DNA of 64,000 nucleotides from Chimonanthus salicifolius (lineage: Eukaryota; Streptophyta; Magnoliopsida; Laurales; Calycanthaceae), in the NCBI GenBank assembly GCA_013350335.1, contig CM023540.1:24345175-24409174 (forward strand), read 5' to 3'. The notes below the pieces were generated by a model, which had not been told where the DNA came from, ran no database searches, and was given only the letters and a program-made list of their open reading frames with translations. The position numbers were made by a program, and so were the translations under genes. Positions 47,626-58,532 of this stretch are shown here, in pieces (the first letter of the stretch is position 1; each line of letters opens with the position of its first letter).

Positions 47626-49010
47626 GTGATCATCGGCACTTATCTATGAAGAAGAGAAGTTCATTTTTATACAAGTGATTTGAGTTCGAATCTTGATTAG
47701 AAACTTACCTCACGAAACAAGAATTTTAACTTCGAATTCCATCCTACTTTTAAAGTTCTCTTACTGTAGTTAACATATGTTTGAAGACTAATCAGATACT
47801 ATAAAAGATCTTGGACACTTTAATCATGAAAAAAAGTCTTAAATTTATGTGTATTTGAGTGCAGCCGAACCCTCAAATTGGAATTAGAATAATATATATT
47901 AGATGAGAAGCCACTTGTAATACCCAGAAGCATTATTTGAGGTTAATGACAGTAGAGGCTTGTGGTGAAACCTAGATATTTGTGAAGCAACTTAGTGTTT
48001 AGTGGTTATTATGCTTTGGATTTAGTGAGAATCAGCAAGCCCACAAATTGCACATAAGTGAATTATCTTTAACTTTACAATATTTGTATAGTATATATTA
48101 AATGTTTGACATTATAAAGTTTATACAGGATAGTTTGAGAACAACTATTTGAATCATTTAACTTGATAAAAAAAAAAGATTTATTAAAGTTTTATTTTAA
48201 TGAATTTGATTTGACCCATGGATGAAAAGCTCAGACGATATGGTTAGTATCGACTTGTATTATCAAATATCGGTTGTTTAAAAAAAAGAATCAAATTCGT
48301 TTCGGTTGTGGGCTGAAGCAGCCGATATTTCATTTTTTTTTCAAAATCGAGATTCCTTTTATTTTTTTTATTTTCCTTTTAATTCAGTAAAATTAAAATA
48401 CAAAAAATCTCTATTTTTTTTTTAAAAAAAAAGAAGAGGAGAGAGATCCCTGTTTTCCACAAAGTAATATTATATTTTTGCCGAGAGCATGTTTATAAAA
48501 CAGGAGACATTTACACTGAATTATTTTGACAATTAGAGAAAAAGAAAGGGAGAATCATGCAGGATATTGAATTACTCAATAATAATTTAAAAAGGGGTTA
48601 CTCAAACTGATGTCATCTCCAATTAAATTTGGGCGCTCATCCTAACATGGGAATTATTTTTTAGGAGGCACGGGTTTTAGTGAACTTTTCATTTTGCTTC
48701 TTATCCATCTGCAGAAATCGATTCACTCATCGGTGCACCGGACAAGTGAACCGATTCACTGTTAAGTAAACCGATTTCTGCGAGGGCAAAGTGGAAAATT
48801 CGAAAAATCCATTCCTCCTAAAAGATAATGCCGGTGTTAGGATGTGAACTCTTAGATTTGAATTTAATAAAAGTAGAATTAGACCGAAAGTTTTGGATGA
48901 ATCATAGATGATTGGTGAATCTACACCTCCATATGAGATTTTAATTAAGCATCTTCTGAATTTTCCTTACCAGAATATTCCACATCTTCAGTGTTGCAGA
49001 ATCTCTATTA
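47626..49010. other. Spacer between the C unit and the D 3' flank
   Basis: AT-rich, with no counterpart that I could find elsewhere in the window apart from a degraded 'gatatcgg'-type repeat (48240-48330) and a palindromic MITE (48638-48844). No gene. Confidence 0.5.
48638..48844. mobile_element. Palindromic MITE, about 207 bp
   Basis: Ends are inverted copies (left CATCCTAACATGGGAATTAT, right reading inward CATCCTAACACCGGCATTAT), followed by 'ttttaggagg' on both sides. The centre is also inverted: 'agaaatcgattcac...gtgaaccgattcac...aaaccgatttct'. The whole element can fold into one hairpin. Interior phrases resemble the 18714 and 60740 elements. Target duplication not resolved. Confidence 0.65.
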
Positions 49011-49622
49011 ACTTATCACTTCAAACTAGCAAGAATCGCCGAAGGACATTTCACTTTTATTTTTGGAATGATTCTTCCTGTTTTAACATGTAAAGAACTG
49101 ACAAGAGAACAAAAATAATAAAAATTATAACAATATTCATAGCAGAAAAAATCTTTCATGTGTGGCCCACTTGCTATTTTGATCAATCTTATTCATGGTC
49201 TGCAACCGACATTGTACACAGATTAAAAAGCTTTGATGCACTCCATGTGTGCCATGTCGGAGAGTACATGAAGTCCCACAATGATTAACTAACAGTACAA
49301 CCCCTTTCCTTAGAGGCTGCAACCCACCTTTTCTCTATGAAAGAGGACTTGTTTTTTTATCCTAATTGAATGATATTAAACTCAATAATAAAGATATAGA
49401 TTTGAAGAGGTTTCAACAATTGTAAAATAACTGGTTTATTTTAGCTAATTCCTTTTTTTTTTTAATCTCTGTGTGGTAAAAATCGACACTGGTGATACTC
49501 ACTCTCGTTTTTTTATTTCCATTAAGATAATCAATTACCCAAGTGGAAAAAGTGGAAGGTCTATTTACTAATCAGTCTCAAAGAAATTATATTAGTCTTT
49601 ATTCAGAATCTTGTTTAATTAT
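49011..49622. repeat. 3' flank of MYB-D, paralogous to the MYB-B flank
   Basis: Co-linear with 22674-23284. It contains the AATAAA signal on the minus strand at 49598-49603, 20 nt past the stop codon. No gene; the open frame at 49137-49322 is not conserved in the B copy. Confidence 0.8.
49598..49603 (-). terminator. Poly(A) signal of MYB-D
   Basis: TTTATT on the plus strand, that is AATAAA in the transcript, shortly after the TAG stop. The same place in B is altered by one inserted base. Confidence 0.4.
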
Positions 49623-50845
49623 CTAAGGAAGATCAAGCATTTGGAGCTCTAGTGCTACATCATCTTGAATAGAGTTACACTCCTTCCAATCATCAAGTAA
49701 TGCTTCACTGGATGACAGGTGGCGATGATCAAAACCAGGGGACAAGTCGTTGCTGCCATCTTCTCCACTGCTGCCATTCCTCTTCTCATGACTCTCATCA
49801 CAACCGGCTTGGATGAAATCTGAGTTTAGGATGTCCGAAACGAAAATCTCTCCAATGTCAAAATCCATTAGAAAGTTCAACGAATCATCATCAGCTTGGG
49901 GAGTGGGGATTGATGGAAATTTGTGCTTTTCCGACGGCTCCGAATCTCTGTCGGAGATCCAGTTTCTTTCTTGTGGTGGAAGGAAGAGCTTGGTGCATCT
50001 TATGGCCTTTGTCCTGATCACTTGGTGGGGTTCTGATTCTGTAGATGGTCCTTCCACTGATGCCTTCTCTTGAAGTTGATTGATGTGCTGCTCTTGATTG
50101 CTCGTTTTAGATGGTTGGCCTTTCATCTTCTTACTCAAACATGTATTCCAGTAGTTCTTTATTTCGTTGTCTGTTCGCCCGGGCAATCGGCCGGCAATCA
50201 GAGACCATCTGCAAGAGCACCATGTTCCAGATACACCAATTAATCTTTAAATTATGTCTAGATCTTAATATAATTCGTTTACTCCTAAACAAGACATAAT
50301 AATAATATAAACAAGTATTTAGATAGAACTATATAAGCCAACTGTTCGAATGGTCCAATGTGGTAAGGTTAGATGCATTTAGAATGGGACCCATGAGTTT
50401 TGCATGCTTGGTCCATCCTAGTGCATTGCAGCGTTCTGTATACAAGAGTATGGTGTATATCTACAAATGATGGAGACAAAAAGAGTGTTGCCTGTTTCCC
50501 AAAAGCTTGTGGAGCCTGATGATGAGATCCTCCTCTTCAGGGGAAATGTTCCCCCTCTTAATATCAGGCCGAAGGTAATTCAGCCACCGGAGCCGGCAGC
50601 TCTTACCACATCGTTTCAAGCCTGCAAACCCATCGACACTCAAATTGTTCAGCACTCGCACCGCAGAAATAAAAGGTTTTATTGGTAAATAGGTGGAAGA
50701 AGAAACTGTACTTCACCTGCTCTCTTGGGTAAGTCTCTCCATTTGCCTTCTCCATGGGTCTTAATGTAACTAATGAGGAGTCTGTCTTCATGGGCCGACC
50801 ATGCTCCTCTATTTACTCCCTCCTTTGAGCAACATGGTCTCCTTC

Positions 50846-50849
<4 letters not shown>
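49623..50849 (-). CDS. MYB-D: R2R3-MYB transcription factor, subgroup 5 (TT2/MYBPA2-like)
   Basis: Predicted 282-residue transcription factor. Exons: 50717-50849 (133 nt), 50492-50621 (130), 49623-50208 (586); introns of 95 and 283 bp. Exon 1 encodes [20 protein letters not shown] and continues with an unbroken R2; Trp17, Trp37 and Trp57 are present. R3 has Ile70, Trp89 and Trp108. Asp76-Leu77, Arg80, Leu84, Leu91 and Arg95 complete the bHLH-interaction signature. C-terminal landmarks are [16 protein letters not shown] and [16 protein letters not shown]. Intron 2 uses a GC donor (50491-50490). This is the most regular member of the A-D group and has Leu46 as expected. Closest relative is B, which shares exon 3 length and 3' flank. 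Regulation of proanthocyanidin or related flavonoid genes with bHLH and WD40 partners is inferred from motifs only. Confidence 0.9.
50162..50182 (-). promoter_or_regulatory. miR858-type target site in MYB-D
   Basis: Plus-strand TTTCGTTGTCTGTTCG, equal to the first 16 nt of miR858 as recalled. Equivalent sites lie at 15142-15162 (A), 23824-23844 (B), 34580-34600 (C) and 59129-59149 (E). Confidence 0.6.
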
Positions 50850-50884
<35 letters not shown>

Positions 50885-51043
50885 GTTTTCTCTAGAGTTC
50901 AAGATTCAGACACTAAAAGAAGAAGAATGTAGAGGCAGCCATTGGCTTTGGTTTATTCCTGGGTATGTTGATGACCCAGAAGGGAGAGAGCTACATGTCC
51001 TAGATATACAGCTCCAACCAGCTGATACACTGAAAGTTAGGTG
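50850..51043 (-). promoter_or_regulatory. MYB-D leader and proximal promoter
   Basis: A (GA)17 run (plus-strand TC repeat, 50850-50883) abuts the ATG, about twice the length in A, B and C. Then come an upstream ORF MAASTFFFF (50913-50942), an AUG-UAG start-stop pair (50991-50996), a TATA-like element (51001-51010), E-box CAGCTG (about 51019-51024) and AC-element CACCTAAC (plus-strand 51036-51043). The transcription start is unknown, so which of the upstream AUGs are transcribed is not certain. Confidence 0.55.
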
Positions 51044-54000
51044 TATAATGGCTAGGGCAGAAAATGCAAAACATGCTTGAAATAACATGTGTTACTAATG
51101 CTTTGGATCGATCGTGTGTACGCACAATTTGCAATAGAAAAAGCGTGAGAGAACTACGCCCCCAATCAGGATGCACTGTTACTGTAGATCTTTAGAGGAT
51201 TCCCTTTAGCCATTGTCTTTCACGTGATCCGTCATCAATCTATTTTTTTTTTTTTTTGTCCGAAAGTGTTCATGTATCTCACTCAACCAATCTTTAGAGT
51301 TATATGCACAGCTTCTTGCACATACCTTGGTTATTCAATATGGAATAACCCTATGAAAAATAACCTTTCATTAAAACTGCTGAGATTTGAATTAATCCCT
51401 TGGGGTTTTCCACACGATCAATCTATCGAAAATATTTAATTGTCGTTGTGTTACACACGAAAAATCACTTTACTTACACTAATTAACTCTTAGATTTTAA
51501 CCCTCTAAAATTTTAATCACTTTCAAAACTAAAAATTGTAACATAATTTATTCAATTAAAATAATTTTCCTTAGAATAGTTAATACTCTTGAATAAAAAC
51601 CTTTAAAAAGAATATTCCATTTTGAATGAAACTGAATTGACAAAGGGAGGAACCGACAGGGGCAGCTCTCGTGGAGGCAGGTACACCGGAAGTTAGAGCA
51701 TTAAGCCGTGGTGGGCCCAACCAGCCATGTGCGCATGGACATCTGCAAGGAAGAGTATGCACCGAAAGCTTGGTATATACGAGTCAACAGTTGGTTTGAC
51801 TGGCCGGTGTAGAGACTTGAGTGGAAAAACATTAAGGCAATGACGTGTGATTTGGAGGCATTAGTGAGACGTGTTCCTTCTAGGTAACCAATCTTTTAAA
51901 ATAACTCCAAACTGAAAATATTTCTAATTTAAGCCAACTCTAAGACCTAAAAATTTCTTCATCGGGCACTAAATTTTTTATTATTATCACTAGTATGACA
52001 AAATATAGAGAGAAAGGGTGAGGTCGGAGATTTTAGGTTAGACTATGCAAATTGGGTCTTAATTGTTAGGGTTGCTACGAACGAATCCTACATTGAAAAT
52101 CTAGAGGGAGATGTAGAGATTTATAAGGGATTTGGGTCACTCCACTAAACATACTAGTTTTTTGGGCTGGAACTATAGGTCCTAATAAGTGGATTCAGGA
52201 GATCTCCCAAGTAAATGGGATGGTCGGCGTTGTTCTCTCCGCCAGAGGGTCTTGTTTGAAGGGGCGTCGCTTTGAGATTAATCTATCCAATCAAATAAGA
52301 TGTAAAATTGATATAAAAAATTATATAAATTGATAATTACTTCTCAAACTTTCATAGATCCAACAATAATAGTTTGGAGAAAATAAAATAAGAAATATAT
52401 CATTCATTAGGCATCAAGTCTAGCTGGCGATGTCTTAGATTGGCTTTCTGAGTCTATTCCTTAATTTGATCTATGCTTCCATTGGCAGTGCTCTGCCAGA
52501 TTTATTTGTATCCATATTAGAATTGCCTCGACTAATGAGTCAGTCAATCAAGTCGTATTATCAACCACTGATTTCTTCTTTTTCTCTTATAAAATTTATT
52601 TCATTCATACTACATTGGTAGGGCTCATCACTTGAATGTGAGTACTTAAATAGATGTATTTCATTAATGTTAGGACCATGGCCCCCCTTTACACATAGAA
52701 ATATTATTTGGTTTACCAATCAACACATGGTCTCGGTCACCCTCGTACGGTCTTGGATACATTGTAATGCGGGCTCACGACTTTAAAACCCGTCATTGTA
52801 CGTAAGAGAAGCGATCCTTTCAAATAAATACCCAAATCTTGTACCTTCTAACCGATGTGAGACTTTTTCACCCAATTTCCAGCGGTCCTTCAATGAAGTC
52901 GTGACGGTCAATCCACTAGAATGGTTAAATCCTATGAGCCTAAGGTTAACAATGACGGAGTCCCCTTCAAATCAGCAATAGATTGCTGGGTCCATACCCT
53001 AACAATTAAAATCATTTTGACTCACCTTATAAAAGCTCTTTTAAAAAACACCTTTCTAAATTTTGATAACTTTAATTATTTATAATTTTATAAATTATAA
53101 ATCCCAATTTAATATTAAAAGTGAGATTAATTCAACACACTGAAGATTACATCATGTACGCCACATGTTGTAATTAAAGTCATTGTCAAAAGTTCTCATC
53201 TAATCCTTCAAAAGTCCTGATTGCCGAGTACTCTTTTCAGCCGTCAGTACCCACGCGTTCTTCTACCAACTCCAGTTTCCATTCTACCTAACCTGTCGTT
53301 TCACGTATTTCTTTGTTTTCCACTGCTCTGCCTTTCAGCACTCTAATCACTGTTTGAAAATTAGTGTCGCTTTCCATTTTCTTTTAATAAAAAATCTTTC
53401 ATCTTTTATTGCCTCTCTCTTTTCTTCCAGTTAAAAATGGGGCAGTAAAGTCCAATTTGATTCTTTGCGAGGTCCATTTGTCCAAGTGACTAATGTCATA
53501 AATGATTGCAAATTTAACTTTTGAATTTTTTTTAAAGACTAAGGTATTTAGAATTTTTAGAGTATATGAGTAATTATTGACATATTACATATTTCTTTAA
53601 ATATGAAAGTGATCTTTCTGTATTGAAATTTACTAAAACCTAAGATCACCTGCATCCCAGACAAGCTATTGACTGCTAAACCAACTCTCATAAATCAAGA
53701 GAAAATGGTTTCAAGTGTTTTCCCATTTTCTAAATTTGTCTTTGGTATTGTCCTCTCTTAATGACTGAAACAATGAGCCATCAACTCTTCTTGACATGTT
53801 TGAAAAACTCAAACAAAAAAAAAAATAATAATAAAATATTAAAAAAAATGTATGTATAGGGAATTTGTTGGGAATTGGAATTGAAAATGATTGACAGGAA
53901 TAAGATGAGGAGAGGGGATGTGACCCACTTGAATGTAATATTTCAAGAAAAAAGGTATTCAAGCTGTATTCAAAAATTGTAAAACAAGGGTTGTCAAAAC

Positions 54001-57000
54001 AAGATACACACTGACCTATATTCTAGTTATGGGCAAGTCTTTAGGATCATCAAATTAAGGTAAACTTTATGTATTATATTATATGCATGCACCACTCATG
54101 TATCCATCACTAATCACATATTTAGATGGAAAATAAGGCCCTACATAATGAGCTTGGAATGATTATAATAAGGCTTATTCAAAGTTACGAAATGGATAAA
54201 GACACCTTTCTTTTTTATAACAATAGAGACTAGATCACTTGTCATCATTTAAATGGTAAAAGATGCATTGTGTCTTAGTCCCTTGTTATGAAGAACATTC
54301 ATATTCCTATGTTGAAATGGAGGTTTACTCATGGTCATGAGAGTAGTCTCTCCTCCAATGTAGAGTGAGGATACGTTTTTTTTTAAAAAAAAACAACACT
54401 TGTATCGTATCAATTCCATTTGACTTATAAAGCATATAAGTCTTGGATAGAAATCTCAGATGCATAGACTCACAACATAATAATTGTAGATAAAAATAAA
54501 TTTTAAATTAATTATATCTCAAACATGAAAGTCACACTGACACATACTTCTAATTTAACTAGACTTGTTGTTGATTATTGGCTCAATTTGACTCCGCCCA
54601 ATTTGATTTGTTTTGGCTTGGCCCAATTTGCATCTCTTTCATTTGTGCATCCTTTTCAATTGTATGAAAATAGATAGTGAGAGATGGTGAGAGAGAATAG
54701 TAAGTGCATTGTATCTCCTCTAAAAATTTCTCCAATTCTCCTTACAATGAATTTTATCTAAAAAGACAAAATGAAAAAGGAAAAATCATGATATTATGTC
54801 ACCCATAAAGACAAAATAAATAATGAAATAGTCATATTCTGTATAAGTATGTCACCCAATAAAATTTCGTCCTTCTGCTTCTTTTGAACTTTATTGTAGT
54901 CAATCAATCCTATGATATTCTTAGATTTTGCTACATTGTAAGAAAACCTGTTTTTTTCTCAATCTAGAGGTGTCAGATTCAAACATGAGATTCACCAAAA
55001 TCACATGCATTTCAACGCACCATTTATATTCTAAGTTTAAAAAAAATTATACATAGATATAATAATTTTATGATTATTAATATATAAATTAATAAAAGTA
55101 TGATATAAGTAGAATACCAATAAGTAGGGATGAAAGTTGCATCCGCATGACTCGACCCGAGAAATCAATCCGCTCGAGTTATGTTTTTGCATATCTCGGG
55201 TGGTGTCAGGTTTGGAAAAAGTAAGCCCGCATGAAATTCAGGTCAAGTCGGGTTGAAAATTTTGAAAGCAACCCGACCTAATCTGATCTGATCTGTGTGC
55301 ATCAAGTTATAAAACAACACTCGGGTTGAATAACTCGGGTAAACAATTCGAGTTGGTTCGAATCAGATTAAATAGTTTTTGACATGAGTTGAATTGAGTT
55401 TATTGAAACCCGTCTTGACCCATCCGAATTTCTACCCTGCTAATAAATATAATGGCCTATAAATTTTATAGATGTCGATCGTTAAATTAAGAGTCTCTTT
55501 GGTAGTTCATTCCATTCAAAGAATGATATGGCAGTAGAATGATGAAGAAAATTGAAATTCCTTACTCATCTATCATTATCACTGAGTATAAATAGGATTA
55601 CAATACAACCTCTTTGAGGATTAACACAAAAGGATTAGGATAAAATAGAATTCATAGATTAACACAAAATGATTAGGATAAAATAGAATTCAAATTTGAA
55701 TTAGATGTTGTGCTGCACGTTAAAGTTGAAATTTGAATAGTTCAAATTTCAATTGGATAGTGGGCTGCCATTAATAAATGATAATGGATATCTAAGAATG
55801 ATAATTACTAGTTCAAGCTTGTTTGATAGTTCTGCATTGATACACTAATTATCTTATTCCAATAACTGTTTAGTTACACATGTCTGAAATTATTTTTCAT
55901 TCTCCTGATTTTATTAGAACTTAAATAAATATTTTCTTCTATTACACGAAAATAGATTTATAGGGAATTCTTTGTTAAAAAATATTTTCTGAAAATGAAA
56001 ATTGGATATCTGAAGTTTGAAAATGCAGAAAACGTGTATTACATGAAAATGCAAATTGGGGAGGGTAAGATTTCCAATATCGATTCTACATGCAGAAGTC
56101 GTGGTGACTTTGGTCACCTCAAAGCAGAAGCTGGACATAAGAGACCGCCACCTGCCATTCCAAAAATAAGGTGTTCATGCCTTGTACGCTGCCGACGTTG
56201 AAGACAAAGGCACGTCCCCTCGTTCACCCGAAAGGAGTCGAAACTATATCATTTTTTTAATTCTTTTTGTATAATTTTTTAAATTCAAAACTATATTATT
56301 TTCACTTAAAATCAGTTTCGGACTTCATAAAATTCAGAATAGATGAGTTTTGATAGTTTGTTTATAAAAATCGATCGAGAAAATGCCTCTTTTGAAAATC
56401 CCTCTCCACAATATTCGTTCGGACGATTTCTGGAATTTTTCGATCGGTTCTTCCATTTGGAGGTTCAATTGGATGATTCGTGGAATCGTTCGATTGATTC
56501 TTCCATTTGGAGGTTGGATCGGACTATAAAAACATTGAAGGGAAAAATGATAATTTTACTCTAAAATTTAAAAAGCGGTGTCTAGAAGCAGGAAAATGTG
56601 GTGTCTATAGGTACAGTCAAAATAAATTATCAAATTAAATGACTAATTAATTTAATCCAGTTGATTAATCCAAATTTGACTTGACTTTTAATTAACTTTG
56701 AAACTCAGTTTTAAAACACAAAACAAATTAGATCTACACGATCTTGCAGGTTTTACTTCCGACCGGTTCACCAGCGTTAAATTCCACCCAGTTCTAAAAA
56801 CTGATTTTTATTTTTTTTTAAAAAAATAGCACATGTTGACTCGTTTTAAACTCGGTTCTTCAACGGTTCAGTGGCTGGCCCATCAGCACCACATTTCACC
56901 ATTTGATACAGCCAAGGTCAGCACGTTGTTAGCAATTCCACATAAGCAATATACCTTTCTGCTGATTCAGTTTTATGGATGCTTTGGTTTAATTCTTTGA

Positions 57001-57595
57001 CACACAACACTTGGTCACTTACTCATTTAAATCAATTGAGTTTAGGGATTTAGATCTCAGTATCGTCCAAGAAATTTTTCTCTCCTATTTTTTTTTTTAA
57101 AAACCATCTTTATCGGCCGATATCGATGATATATATCAAATATCGACAGATATCTCAAATCTCACTCACTCTCATCTGTGTCACATCCAATGGGGGAGAG
57201 AGTCATTTCCACCGCGAATGGAAGATAATAAGAAGAGTCATTTCCACCGAGAATGGAAGATGATACACTGATATTCGTTACATTGGACAAATTATATGTC
57301 AAATTTTCCCTTATTAGCTAATATATTGATTTTTTATTTATAATATGGATATAGAGGTGAGGCTAATCTATATAAATCTCCCAATCTACATACTGGTGAT
57401 ATATTGAATTTTAACGGCTACTTCAGACCGATTTTTCAGGTGATTTTTTTATACTCTATTAATCATTAAATTTAGGTTAAAAGCAAGAAAAAGAGTGCAA
57501 CAATCCACCCATTAAAATATTCATAAATAATCGTGTGAGTAAAAAGACTACATATAGTTGAAACTTGAAAGACTACTAAGTTATAAAAATAAGGA
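51044..57595. repeat. Upstream unit of MYB-D, paralogous to the C unit
   Basis: Co-linear with 35475-42687. At about 57165, 'ctcaaatctcactcac' joins sequence that in C is separated by about 750 bases (41545-42290), consistent with a deletion at a short 'ctca' homology. Two copies of the 35-bp minisatellite lie at 57195-57265. It runs into the empty LTR target GGGGT at 57596-57600. No supported gene. Confidence 0.8.
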
Positions 57596-58532
57596 GGGGT
57601 AAACTAATAAAAACATGAAATGAAAGAAATAAAAAAAAGGCATCAGAAATAGTGGATGGATTAATGGTATGATTTAAAATAGGATCATATGAAAAAGTAG
57701 AACTCGAACATTCGATCTTAAATAGATAGAATTCTGACTTTGATGATTAATAACAATGCTAACCCAATTACACAAATTAACTTACCTATTTAAAAAATTT
57801 GTAGATTTGATCTAAACCTATTTAGAAATGGATAGACTCAATTTGAACCAATTTATAAATGGGTAGACTCAGCCCACTTGATGTTTGTCATGTCTATATT
57901 CAATACATTCAACCATGTGAGATCTACCCTTATTTATTGAGTAGTTTTGATATATATTTCGCTATAAAAATTTCCTTAATCAGGTAAAGTAGTAACCAAG
58001 AATTCGAGCTAGGCTAAACTCGAGATAGATCTGAATTGATTTAATCTGTTAAACAAAACTCAAAATACACCTCAGTTAAAAAAGACTCAATCTAGATAAG
58101 GACCAACCCAACGTGACCAGTTGCTAGTATTGATGTACATTGTTTTGCTTCACAAATGGTTGGCGGATTTTATTTTTTACAAATTGTAACTTTTGTAACA
58201 TTTACTCTTTATGTCTAGTATGGACTTCACCAATCTGTCACATGTTATTTCAAAATAATAATTATTTTGTCAAATATTATTTTAAAAGTAATAAAAGTTT
58301 CCCCCCACATTCACTCTTCATTGTAGTCACAGTGATCTTTAACACTCATTTGTACAAATAATGAGAACATAAACACTCTGTAAAATACTCTGTAAAAGCC
58401 GAGGGCATTAAACAGAGTCAAGTCACACTAAATCTCTAAACCTTTTCATTATTATAAGAAGATTACAAATATAAGTACATTAGAGATGGTAACCTTGATA
58501 AGTATTACAACGCAAGTAAGTAGGGAACATAA
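57596..58532. repeat. 3' flank of MYB-E, paralogous to 46515-47447
   Basis: Nearly identical to the flank of the E' fragment, without the LTR. It contains the uninterrupted target sequence 'aaggaggggtaaactaat'. No gene is supported. Confidence 0.8.
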
